NCBI RefSeq assembly: GCF_900302455.1
Contig: NZ_ONZG01000002.1
Coordinates: 62,001 to 126,000, forward strand
DNA from: Falsiruegeria mediterranea M17
GTDB taxonomy: Bacteria > Pseudomonadota > Alphaproteobacteria > Rhodobacterales > Rhodobacteraceae
Length of the DNA stretch: 64,000 nucleotides
Direction of reading: 5' to 3'
In this document: positions 1 to 7,369 of the stretch, one piece after another
How positions within the stretch are numbered: the first letter of the stretch is position 1
Layout of the letters: every line of letters begins with the position of its first letter
Position numbers and translations under genes: made by a program
Notes under the pieces: model-generated
The model's input: only the letters and a program-made list of their open reading frames with translations
Told to the model about the DNA's origin: nothing
Database searches by the model: none

Positions 1-321
1 ATCGACGTCTATGTGGGCGACACCGCCTGCCCGGTTGTGGGACGCGTCTCGATGGACATGATCACCATCGACATCACCGACATCGAGGGCACGCCAGACG
101 CCGTGCAGATCCTGAACCGCCGCCAGACCGTCGATGACCTGGCCGAGGCTGCCGAAACCATCGGCTATGAAATCCTGACCTCGATGGGTCGCCGCTATGC
201 CCGCCACTACACCGGCGCCGACAAGCTGGCTGCACAAGCCAGTTCGGATGCGTTGGAGAGCATTCAGCAAAAGCTGCAACGCAAACGCCCGCAACTACTG
301 CGCGAAGGGCGCGCCGGATGA
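1..321 (+). CDS. alr: Alanine racemase, C-terminal part (5' end outside window)
   Basis: This is the last 106 residues of a PLP-dependent alanine racemase, which makes D-alanine for peptidoglycan. The reading frame is open from base 1, so the gene starts upstream of the window. The fragment contains the C-terminal beta-domain signature GRVSMDM (fragment residues 14-20) followed by ITIDITD, typical of the substrate-side wall of the racemase active site. The catalytic lysine lies outside the window. The tail (IQQKLQRKRPQ) is a basic extension. Its stop overlaps the mlaE start (ATGA), suggesting co-translation with the transporter genes downstream. Confidence 0.9.
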   Translation: MDVYVGDTACPVVGRVSMDMITIDITDIEGTPDAVQILNRRQTVDDLAEAAETIGYEILTSMGRRYARHYTGADKLAAQASSDALESIQQKLQRKRPQLLREGRAG

Positions 322-1100
322 ACCCCATTTCGATGTTGGGACAACTCGGTCGGGCCGTCCTGACCGTCATGGCGGCCTTTGGCCGGGTGGCGATCTTTGC
401 GCTTGATGCATTGTCGCACATGCTGCGCCCGCCGTTCTACCCGCGTGAATTTGGCGTGGCGCTCCTGAACATCGGCTGGCTGTCCCTGCCCGTTGTGGGC
501 CTGACCGCGATCTTTACCGGCGGCGCCCTGGCGCTGCAGATCTACGCCGGCGGCGCGCGCTTCAACGCCGAGGCCGTCGTGCCCCAGATCGTCGCCATCG
601 GCATGGTGCGCGAACTCGGCCCCGTCCTTGTGGGCCTGATGATCGCCGCCCGCGTCACCTCCTCTATCGCTGCGGAAATCGCGACGATGAAAGTAACCGA
701 GCAGATCGACGCGCTTGTGACCCTCTCGACCCACCCGATGAAATACCTCGTCGCGCCGCGTGTGCTGGCCGCCCTGCTCACCGTGCCTGCACTGGTGGCC
801 GTGGGTGACATCATCGGCATCGCCGGGGGCTACACGGTCGCGGTGCAGAACCTGGGCTTCAACTCTGCCGCCTATCTGCGCAACACCGTCGATTTCCTCG
901 AAATGCGCGACATCGTTTCCTCTCTTGTCAAAGGCGCCGCCTTTGGCACCATCGCCGCCATCATGGGCTGTTACTACGGCATGAACTCGGGCCGTGGTGC
1001 CCAAGGCGTGGGCCGCGCCACCAAAGGCTCGGTCGAGGCCGCCGCCGTGCTCATCCTGGCCGCCAACTTCGTCCTGACCGGAGTGTTTTTCTCGCTATGA
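318..1100 (+). CDS. mlaE: MlaE-family ABC transporter permease
   Basis: This 260-residue integral membrane protein belongs to the MlaE/YrbE permease family, which moves phospholipids between the inner and outer membranes. Hydrophobic segments lie at about residues 53-77, 92-114, 149-172, 200-221 and 241-259. The family core is visible as VRELGPVLVGLMIAARV (about 98-114), followed by the conserved cytoplasmic stretch EIATMKVTEQIDAL. It overlaps alr by 4 bases and the next gene by 4 bases. An MlaF-type ATPase follows one gene later, so the two should form one transporter. No MlaD, MlaC or MlaB partner is present nearby. Confidence 0.92.
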   Translation: MNPISMLGQLGRAVLTVMAAFGRVAIFALDALSHMLRPPFYPREFGVALLNIGWLSLPVVGLTAIFTGGALALQIYAGGARFNAEAVVPQIVAIGMVRELGPVLVGLMIAARVTSSIAAEIATMKVTEQIDALVTLSTHPMKYLVAPRVLAALLTVPALVAVGDIIGIAGGYTVAVQNLGFNSAAYLRNTVDFLEMRDIVSSLVKGAAFGTIAAIMGCYYGMNSGRGAQGVGRATKGSVEAAAVLILAANFVLTGVFFSL

Positions 1101-1537
1101 CCCGTCTGATCCTGTCCGCCGTCACCGCAATCGCCCTGTCGCTGCCCCTGACGGCCAGCGCGCAAAGCCAGCTGCTTGGAGAGTTCAACACCCAGCGGCT
1201 GGAACAGACCATGGGTTTCGATGCCGAATTGCGCCAAATCGCCTTTGGCTTCCTGCAAGGCAAGAGCCGGGCCGAGGCGCATGACTTTCTGGTCGCCGAA
1301 CGGTTCCGCTGCCTCGAAGGGGTCTGTGAACGGGTGATCGTGGACAAGGAGAGCTCGAACGAGGCAGGCAGCGTCTTTAGCAAACGCCGCACCACCCGCG
1401 CCACCTTTGCCATCACGCTGCTGTCAGACGTCATTCGCTCGCCCCAGGATGTTCAGGCCAACTTCCGCTATGAAACCGGCGAAGTTCCCTGGCACAGGCG
1501 CCCCAAGGACAGCGATTTCACGGTGCTCTATGATTAA
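1097..1537 (+). CDS. Secreted protein of unknown function between mlaE and mlaF
   Basis: This is a 146-residue protein with a Sec-type signal peptide: MTR, then a hydrophobic core to about residue 20, with a likely cut after SAQ or nearby (LTASAQS). I do not recognise a domain in the mature part. It has two cysteines close together (RCLEGVC, about residues 73-78) that could form a disulfide in the periplasm, and a basic patch KRRTTR. It overlaps mlaE by 4 bases and mlaF by 8 bases, so it is translated as part of the transporter operon. A periplasmic accessory role is inferred from position only. Confidence 0.8.
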   Translation: MTRLILSAVTAIALSLPLTASAQSQLLGEFNTQRLEQTMGFDAELRQIAFGFLQGKSRAEAHDFLVAERFRCLEGVCERVIVDKESSNEAGSVFSKRRTTRATFAITLLSDVIRSPQDVQANFRYETGEVPWHRRPKDSDFTVLYD

Positions 1538-2276
1538 GCTCGGCAACGTCAAAAAGTCGTTTGGCGACAACCATGTACTGCAAGGTTTGAACCTTGAGAT
1601 CCCAAAGGGGTCGTCCATGGTGATCATCGGCGGTTCGGGTACCGGCAAATCGGTCGCCTTGAAATGCATCCTTGGCCTGATCACACCCGACAGCGGCACC
1701 ATCACGGTCGACGGTCAGGATGCCCGCAAGGGCGACCGCGACGCGTTCCTCGCCAAGTTCGGGATGCTGTTTCAGGGCGGCGCGCTGTTTGACTCGCTGC
1801 CGGTCTGGCAAAACGTGGCCTTCCGCCTGCTGCGCGGCTCTCTCAAACGCCCTGCGGACGAGGCGCGCGAGATCGCCATCGAAAAGCTGCGCCGCGTGGG
1901 CCTGAAACCAGATGTGGCCGACCGCCTGCCCGCCGAACTCTCAGGCGGCATGCAAAAACGCGTCGGCCTGGCCCGCGCCATCGCCGCCGAGCCAGAGATC
2001 ATCTTTTTTGACGAGCCCACCACCGGCCTTGATCCGATCATGTCCGGCGTCATCAACGACCTGATCCGCGAGATCGTGGTCGAAATGGGCGCCACGGCGA
2101 TGACCATCACCCACGACATGTCCTCGGTCCGCGCCATCGCCGACAACGTGGCCATGCTCCACAACGGCGTCATCCAATGGACCGGTCCTGTGGCGGACAT
2201 GGACGCCAGCGGCGATCCCCATCTTGATCAATTCATCCACGGCCGAGCCGAGGGGCCGATCGAGGCGGTGCGCTGA
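1530..2276 (+). CDS. mlaF: MlaF-family ABC transporter ATP-binding protein
   Basis: This is the 248-residue ATPase partner of the MlaE permease. Walker A is GGSGTGKS (residues 34-41), the signature is LSGGMQKR (about 136-143), Walker B with its Glu is IIFFDEPTTGLDP (about 156-168), and the switch His is in TITHDM. LSGGMQKR and DEPTTGLDPI are characteristic of the MlaF/Ttg2A group. The frame is open further upstream, but ATG at 1530 was chosen because it gives the normal family N-terminus (MIKLGNVKKSFG) and overlaps the preceding stop. The gene ends 2 bases before the convergent thioesterase stop. Confidence 0.93.
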   Translation: MIKLGNVKKSFGDNHVLQGLNLEIPKGSSMVIIGGSGTGKSVALKCILGLITPDSGTITVDGQDARKGDRDAFLAKFGMLFQGGALFDSLPVWQNVAFRLLRGSLKRPADEAREIAIEKLRRVGLKPDVADRLPAELSGGMQKRVGLARAIAAEPEIIFFDEPTTGLDPIMSGVINDLIREIVVEMGATAMTITHDMSSVRAIADNVAMLHNGVIQWTGPVADMDASGDPHLDQFIHGRAEGPIEAVR

Positions 2277-2278
2277 CT

Positions 2279-2701
2279 TCATTCCTTGGCAAGCCACGCC
2301 TTTGCGCTGTTCACGATGTCCTTGGGAATAACCGCTGCCCGCCGCGCCGTAAGGTCAAGCAGCACACACTTGAACACTGTGCAAAAAACAATCTTGTCAT
2401 CAAACGACCGTTTAAGAGCATGACGAAAGGTCATTGATTTTTCACCGATCGCCGTGACTTCGCTCTCCATGTGGATTGCTTCGCCCGCAGAAACTTCGGC
2501 CAGAAAATCGCTTTCAGCATGAACCACTGCAAAAGACAGCCTGCGACCCGACCGCATGTCTTCAGCAGTCAATCCCATTGCTGCCTGAAGCGCAAAAACC
2601 GCATCTGAACAGGCAGAGAAGTATTTGGATACATTCATATGCCCCAGAAAATCACAGTCCGATGGGTCGACGACTGATTTGAAGGCCAAAAATCCTGTCA
2701 T
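2279..2701 (-). CDS. Acyl-CoA thioesterase, 4HBT hotdog family
   Basis: This 140-residue single hotdog-fold protein resembles 4-hydroxybenzoyl-CoA thioesterase and YbgC-type enzymes, which hydrolyse acyl-CoA thioesters. The N-terminal pattern DPSDCDFLGHMNVSKYF (about residues 12-28) matches the family active-site region, with an acidic residue preceding the G-H-M-N element. The central strands (AESDFLAEVSAGEAI, SMTFRHAL) also fit. The substrate cannot be told from sequence. The gene is transcribed alone, divergent from pqiA, with a 106-base shared promoter region. Confidence 0.82.
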   Translation of the reverse strand: MTGFLAFKSVVDPSDCDFLGHMNVSKYFSACSDAVFALQAAMGLTAEDMRSGRRLSFAVVHAESDFLAEVSAGEAIHMESEVTAIGEKSMTFRHALKRSFDDKIVFCTVFKCVLLDLTARRAAVIPKDIVNSAKAWLAKE

Positions 2702-2807
2702 TGAAACATCTCCCTTTGATGAATTTTTCTAACACGCGTTGTTTTTGTTCAGTTATTGCATAGCTGCATGAGACCGCCTTAAGAAAAACTCAGGTAGCCG
2801 AGAAGTC

Positions 2808-3260
2808 ATGATCCTACGCCTAGCCACACTCTCGCTCCTGATACTTTATCCAATTGCGTGGTTTGCCCCGTTGATGCGGGCGGGTCTGCTGCCGATTTTT
2901 GGCCTCAGCGAGATCAGCGTGCTGACTGGTCTTCAAGCCCTCTGGGCCAGCGACATCTTCCTGGCACTACTTGTTACCTTCTTTGCGATCTTCGCCCCCT
3001 ACCTGAAAACCATCGGCCTGGCGCTAGTGCAATGGAACCTGCTTGATCAGCGCACTTTCCCCGTTCTGCACGTGCTTGGCAAACTTGCGATGGCCGACAT
3101 ATTCCTGGCCGCGATCTACATCACGGTTGTCAAGAGTATTGGTGTCGGAACCATCGAACCGGCCTGGGGTCTCTACCTCTTTACCGCCTGCATCCTGGCG
3201 TCGATGTTGCTGGGACACCTCAGTGAACGCGGCCTTAAACGCGGCAATGAAACCTCGTAA
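2808..3260 (+). CDS. PqiA-like (paraquat-inducible protein A) membrane protein
   Basis: This 150-residue protein has about four hydrophobic segments and the PqiA-domain landmarks: the loop PIFGLSEISVLTGLQALW, then FAPYLKTIGLALVQW and a VLHVLGKLAMADIF segment. PqiA-family proteins are inner-membrane partners of MCE-type lipid transport. This copy is a single short domain, about half the length of the E. coli protein, with no zinc-ribbon cysteines and no PqiB or MCE neighbour. It stands alone, divergent from the thioesterase. Confidence 0.8.
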   Translation: MILRLATLSLLILYPIAWFAPLMRAGLLPIFGLSEISVLTGLQALWASDIFLALLVTFFAIFAPYLKTIGLALVQWNLLDQRTFPVLHVLGKLAMADIFLAAIYITVVKSIGVGTIEPAWGLYLFTACILASMLLGHLSERGLKRGNETS

Positions 3261-3289
3261 TTGCTTGAAAAGCTGTATTTGTGTATCAT
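3261..3289 (+). promoter_or_regulatory. Candidate sigma-70 promoter
   Basis: TTGCTT (3261-3266) and TATCAT (3284-3289) are separated by exactly 17 bases in a locally AT-rich gap just after pqiA and about 120 bases before the next start codon. It would drive the membrane protein at 3412. Prediction from sequence match only. Confidence 0.45.
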
Positions 3290-3411
3290 CATAGAAGTTC
3301 GAGCAGCAAAGTGATTGATTGGCCGGGTCCGCCGGGGGGCGCTCCACATTCCATGTGAGCATGATTCCGCTGATTCCGGTGCCGCATTGGTTTCGGTCGG
3401 AAAGGTTGCCC

Positions 3412-4194
3412 ATGTCCACCATTCGTCAGCTTGTGTTTCGTATCCAAGCTCTTTTTATTCGTCTCGCCTTCTTTCTCATCTGCATCGCTGCCTTTGCCGG
3501 GGTTCTGGCCACGCTTTTGTCCGCCACCGGCGTCTGGCCGTGGTTGTCACTGCAGGCGGGGATCGACGGGCAAATGCACCCGCAGGCGGGCATGATTGCC
3601 CAGATCAGTCTGACCTGTCTTGCGGTGATGCTGGCCTTCTACCTGCCCGCCAATGGCCGCATCCTCGCGCTGGAACGCTCGCACCGCGACTTTCACATCC
3701 AGATGGAGGACGTGGCCCGCGCCTATCACGCAGCCCATGCCGCCGACCGGGCAGACACGTTCCAACTCGCGTCCGAGTTCGACGCGGTCAAGGACCGGTT
3801 GGCGTTCCTGCGCGAACACCCCGAACTGGGCGATCTGGAGCCCGAGGTGTTAGAGCTTGCCGCCCAGATGAGCCAGGTCAGCCACGAACTGGCGGACATC
3901 TATTCCAACGCCAAGGTCGACCGCGCGCGCACTTTCCTGCGGCAACGGCAGGAAGAGATGGAGCAATTCAACACCCGGCTCGATGAGGCCAAGATCATCA
4001 TGCACGAGCTGCGGCAATGGACGCGCGACGTCGAGATCGATGAATCCGTTGCCAAATCCCAGCTCTCTCGCCTGCGCGAGGAACTGTTCGAGCTGCTGCC
4101 CGAACTGTCGGCGCAACTGCAAAGCCCCCCCGATGGCACCGACCCGGACGAGGGCTCAGTGGTGCCGCTACAGTCGTCACGGTCCAAAGAGTAG
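3412..4194 (+). CDS. Membrane-anchored coiled-coil protein of unknown function
   Basis: This is a 260-residue protein with two hydrophobic segments near the N-terminus (about residues 10-35 and 58-75), followed by a long Glu/Arg/Leu-rich helical region (from about residue 85 to 240) that looks like a coiled coil facing the cytoplasm. The tail is acidic and disordered (PPDGTDPDEGS). The frame is open from 3319, but ATG 3412 is preferred: GGAAAGG lies 7 bases upstream and the hydrophobic segment follows at once. No catalytic motif was seen. The gene converges on the DUF2867 gene with 2 bases between stops. Confidence 0.72.
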   Translation: MSTIRQLVFRIQALFIRLAFFLICIAAFAGVLATLLSATGVWPWLSLQAGIDGQMHPQAGMIAQISLTCLAVMLAFYLPANGRILALERSHRDFHIQMEDVARAYHAAHAADRADTFQLASEFDAVKDRLAFLREHPELGDLEPEVLELAAQMSQVSHELADIYSNAKVDRARTFLRQRQEEMEQFNTRLDEAKIIMHELRQWTRDVEIDESVAKSQLSRLREELFELLPELSAQLQSPPDGTDPDEGSVVPLQSSRSKE

Positions 4195-4196
4195 GA

Positions 4197-4679
4197 TCAC
4201 GCGACCGAGGCTTGCAGGGCTTTCAAGTTCCTGGCCACAATCCGTTTGTGCACCGGACGCACCGGGATCATGTAAAGGCGCCCAAACCAGTTGTGCGTCT
4301 TGACCGATGAGGTGATCGAGATGTCCCGGCCGTCAACGGATATACAGGTCATCACGTCCAGATGCCGGTCCCGTTCGGTCAACACCAACGCCTGTGGGCT
4401 GACCTCTTCCACCAGAAAGAAATCCAGCTTCTGCCCAACTTCCACTTGCTCGGGAACGCGACCTGAAAACCCGCCAACCCGTTTGACACCAAACTTCGAC
4501 GCCACCGCATCGCGGATCCGAAACGCCAATTGCATCAGCGGCATCGGCTGCGTCATGATCATGCCCCAGGCTTCCAACGCACTCAGCGACCGCGCCAGCG
4601 TGACCGACTGCCGATCCAGAAAATCCAGCTCATTCTCTGCTCCAACCAACCTGGGCCCAGACTGCATCGCACTACACAT
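4197..4679 (-). CDS. DUF2867 family protein
   Basis: This 160-residue soluble protein matches the DUF2867 pattern: an N-terminal helix region, FRIRDAVASKFGVKR, a central strand block with LTERDRHLDVMTCISVDG, and the closing TSVKTHNWFGRLYMIPVRPVHKRIV segment with PVH near the C-terminus. DUF2867 proteins have no established biochemical role, though some are fused to SDR oxidoreductases. Here it is free-standing and divergent from radA, with a 203-base gap. The start could be Met1 or Met5 of the open frame. Confidence 0.75.
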   Translation of the reverse strand: MCSAMQSGPRLVGAENELDFLDRQSVTLARSLSALEAWGMIMTQPMPLMQLAFRIRDAVASKFGVKRVGGFSGRVPEQVEVGQKLDFFLVEEVSPQALVLTERDRHLDVMTCISVDGRDISITSSVKTHNWFGRLYMIPVRPVHKRIVARNLKALQASVA

Positions 4680-4882
4680 CCTGTATCCTGTTTCACCGCC
4701 TCTTACCTGTGCCCCAAACCTCCCCGGACCAACCTGTCATTTCGCCACAGCCCGCGCCTGCAATCTGCCCCCAAGGCCGCGCCGATGGCCCCACCGGGGC
4801 ATGAGGCGCGGCCTCCGCCACCGGCAGTGACAAAAGCCCTTCAGGGCTTGAGGAGCTGCCACACCTCAGGCATCAAGGCGCC

Positions 4883-6244
4883 ATGGCAAAGACATCCTTC
4901 TCCTGCTCCGCCTGTGGGGCCTCCTTCTCCAAATGGTCCGGCCGCTGCGAAAGCTGCGGCGAATGGAACACCATCTCTCAGGACAAGGGCCTCTCGACCG
5001 GCCCTGCCTCAAAATCTCTGGGCGCCAAACGCGGGCAATCCATCATCCTCACCGACCTCTCGACCGAAGAAACGCCCCCGCCCCGCACCCTGAGCGGGAT
5101 GGGAGAGCTCGACCGGGTTCTGGGTGGCGGCCTTGTGCCTGCCTCGGCCATCCTGGTCGGCGGCGATCCAGGCATCGGTAAATCCACACTGCTGTTGCAA
5201 GCGGCGGCGCAGTTCGCCCGCTCCGGCCTGAAGACCCTCTATGTTTCGGGCGAAGAGGCGTCGGCCCAGGTCCGCATGCGCGCGAAACGCCTGGGCCTCA
5301 GCGACGCTCCGGTGCAATTGGCGGCCGAAACCAACCTGCGCGACATTCTCACCACGCTTGAGGCCGAAAAGCCCCAGCTTGCCATCATCGATTCGATTCA
5401 GACCATGTGGGCCGACAATGTCGACAGCGCACCCGGATCGGTCTCCCAGGTGCGCGCTGCCGCACACGAGCTGACGACATTCGCCAAACGCAACGGCGTT
5501 TCGATCATCATGGTTGGCCACGTTACCAAGGACGGGCAGATCGCCGGCCCCCGCGTGGTCGAACACATGGTCGACACCGTGCTGTATTTCGAAGGCGAAC
5601 GGGGCCACCAATTCCGCATCCTGCGCGCGGTCAAGAACCGCTTTGGCCCCGCAGACGAGATCGGCGTCTTTGAAATGACCGGCGGCGGACTGGCCGAGGT
5701 GCTCAACCCCTCGGCTCTCTTTCTGTCCGAGCGCGGCGAACCCAGCCCCGGTTCGGTGGTCTTTGCGGGCATCGAAGGCACACGCCCCGTTCTGGTCGAG
5801 ATGCAGGCGCTGGTCGCCCCCTCGCCCCACTCCCAACCCCGCCGCACCGTGGTGGGCTGGGACGGTGGGCGGCTGGCGATGATCCTCGCCGTGCTCGAGG
5901 CCCGCTGTGGCATTCCCTTTGCCGGGCTCGACGTTTATCTGAACGTCGCCGGCGGCATGAAGATTTCCGAACCCGCTGCCGACCTTGCGGTCGCCGCCGC
6001 CCTGCTCAGCGCGCGCGAAGACGCCGCGCTCCCTGCAGATACTGTGGTTTTCGGCGAGATTTCCCTCTCTGGCGCCCTCAGACCGGCGCCGCAGACGGAA
6101 AACAGGTTGAAAGAAGCGCAAAAACTTGGTTTCACGTCAGCCATTGCTCCGGCAGGTGGCAAAACGGGCACAGGCGGCGGGCTGACACTCAAACGTCCCG
6201 CAGATCTGACCGGTTTTGTTGGCGAAACTTTCGGAGCAGGCTAA
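4883..6244 (+). CDS. radA: DNA repair protein RadA (Sms)
   Basis: This is a 453-residue RadA/Sms, a RecA-like branch-migration ATPase in recombination repair. All landmarks are present: a zinc ribbon with Cys 8, 11, 22 and 25, Walker A GGDPGIGKST at about 93-102, the RadA-specific KNRFG motif at about 251-255, and a C-terminal Lon-protease-like domain with YLNVAGGMKISEPAADLA. Length is normal for the family. The cvpA-like gene follows after 43 bases, so the two are probably co-transcribed. Confidence 0.97.
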   Translation: MAKTSFSCSACGASFSKWSGRCESCGEWNTISQDKGLSTGPASKSLGAKRGQSIILTDLSTEETPPPRTLSGMGELDRVLGGGLVPASAILVGGDPGIGKSTLLLQAAAQFARSGLKTLYVSGEEASAQVRMRAKRLGLSDAPVQLAAETNLRDILTTLEAEKPQLAIIDSIQTMWADNVDSAPGSVSQVRAAAHELTTFAKRNGVSIIMVGHVTKDGQIAGPRVVEHMVDTVLYFEGERGHQFRILRAVKNRFGPADEIGVFEMTGGGLAEVLNPSALFLSERGEPSPGSVVFAGIEGTRPVLVEMQALVAPSPHSQPRRTVVGWDGGRLAMILAVLEARCGIPFAGLDVYLNVAGGMKISEPAADLAVAAALLSAREDAALPADTVVFGEISLSGALRPAPQTENRLKEAQKLGFTSAIAPAGGKTGTGGGLTLKRPADLTGFVGETFGAG

Positions 6245-6287
6245 GGTCGCCCACACGGGCGGGCAGACGAGAAAACAGGCGAGGGCC

Positions 6288-6842
6288 ATGGAAGGTTTTA
6301 CCATTATCGACGGGGTTGTGGCCCTGATCATCGTTGTGTCGGCGCTGCTGGCCTATTCGCGCGGCGTCGTGCGCGAGGCCATGGCGATCGCCGGTTGGGT
6401 CGCTGCCGCTGTGCTGGCCTTCATATTTGCGCCCAAGGCCATGCCATTGATCAAGGAATTGCCCGTGGTGGGTGAATTCCTCACGGGGAGCTGTGAGCTG
6501 TCGATCATCGCAGCCTTTGCCGCCGTCTTTGCGCTGGCACTGATCATCGTCAGTTTCTTTACCCCGCTCTTTTCCTCACTGGTGCAGCGTTCCGCGCTTG
6601 GCGGTCTGGATCAGGGGCTTGGGTTCTTCTTTGGCGTGGCGCGCGGCATCCTGCTGGTGGCTGTGGCCTTCTTTGTCTACGACACCGTCATGACCGGCCA
6701 GAACTTTACCATCGTGGACGAAAGCCGTTCGGCCCAGGTCTTCGCCCGCATGACCGGCCAGATCGAAGCTCAGAACCCCGAAGCCGCACTGGGTTGGGTC
6801 ACACAACAATACGAAAACCTGGTTGGCGCCTGCTCGCAGTGA
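6288..6842 (+). CDS. cvpA: CvpA family membrane protein
   Basis: This 184-residue inner-membrane protein has four predicted membrane segments (about residues 6-24, 31-50, 68-90 and 108-130). It matches the CvpA (colicin V production) family through the N-terminal IIDGVVALIIVVSALLAYSRGVVREA and the central ALGGLDQGLGFFFGVARG. ATG 6288 was chosen over an upstream in-frame start because GGCGAGGG precedes it and it gives the family N-terminus. CvpA genes commonly sit next to purF. Here purF lies 3.2 kb downstream, with a broken cyclase gene and a Hint gene in between. A terminator follows. Confidence 0.85.
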   Translation: MEGFTIIDGVVALIIVVSALLAYSRGVVREAMAIAGWVAAAVLAFIFAPKAMPLIKELPVVGEFLTGSCELSIIAAFAAVFALALIIVSFFTPLFSSLVQRSALGGLDQGLGFFFGVARGILLVAVAFFVYDTVMTGQNFTIVDESRSAQVFARMTGQIEAQNPEAALGWVTQQYENLVGACSQ

Positions 6843-6874
6843 TCTGCTGAGCCTTACACTTTCTTTACAGATCG

Positions 6875-6906
6875 CCCCCCGGCCACAGATGGTCGGGGGG
6901 TTTTTG
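6875..6906 (+). terminator. Rho-independent terminator after cvpA
   Basis: A 10-bp stem (CCCCCCGGCC with GGTCGGGGGG, one G-T wobble) and a short loop are followed directly by TTTTTG. It lies 32 bases after the cvpA stop and should end radA-cvpA transcripts. Confidence 0.85.
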
Positions 6907-6991
6907 TTTTGCATCGCGCCAAAGCCCCCTTACTTGACTCGCAGGGCCGAACCCTCTTTCCTGATGACAGCGTTGACCAAGGAACGAGGTC

Positions 6992-7357
6992 GTGACCAGG
7001 CGATTGGCGACCATACTGGCAGCGGATGCGGTCGGATTCTCCACGCGGATGGAGCAGGACGAAGAAGATACCTTTGATCTTCTCAAAGCCTCACGCCAAA
7101 AAATTGACGCCCATATCGAAGCCCATGGTGGACGCGTATTCGGCAGTGCAGGTGACAGCGTCATCGCCGAATTCGCCAGCCCGGTTGAAGCCGTCCGCTG
7201 CGCGTTGCGCATCCAAGCCACGCTGACCGTCGATGATTTGCCGTTCAGGATCGGGATTCACCTCGGCGATGTCCTTGCCGACGCCGACAACCTGTTGGGC
7301 GATGGGGTGAATGTTGCTGCGCGTCTTGAACAGATGGCTCCCCCAGGCGGCATTTGA
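6992..7357 (+). CDS. Class III adenylate/guanylate cyclase, N-terminal part (gene interrupted by in-frame TGA)
   Basis: This codes for the catalytic cyclase domain (121 residues) up to a TGA at 7355-7357. LAADAVGFSTRMEQDEE supplies the first metal-binding Asp, FGSAGDSVIAEF the central strands, and IGIHLGDV...GVNVAARLEQMAPPGGI the second half. In this family GGI is normally followed by Cys and then by I-S; here the frame reads GGI, TGA, then ISRALADLVTGKVDAEF with no frame change. The start is GTG 6992 with AAGGAACGAGG upstream. The fragment lacks the last cyclase strands and everything downstream, so it is probably inactive unless the stop is read through. Confidence 0.8.
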   Translation: MTRRLATILAADAVGFSTRMEQDEEDTFDLLKASRQKIDAHIEAHGGRVFGSAGDSVIAEFASPVEAVRCALRIQATLTVDDLPFRIGIHLGDVLADADNLLGDGVNVAARLEQMAPPGGI

Positions 7358-7369
7358 ATCTCAAGAGCC

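Noticed and set aside
5009-6121. 370-codon open frame opposite radA
   Set aside because: It lies wholly within radA on the other strand. RadA motifs prove the plus-strand reading.
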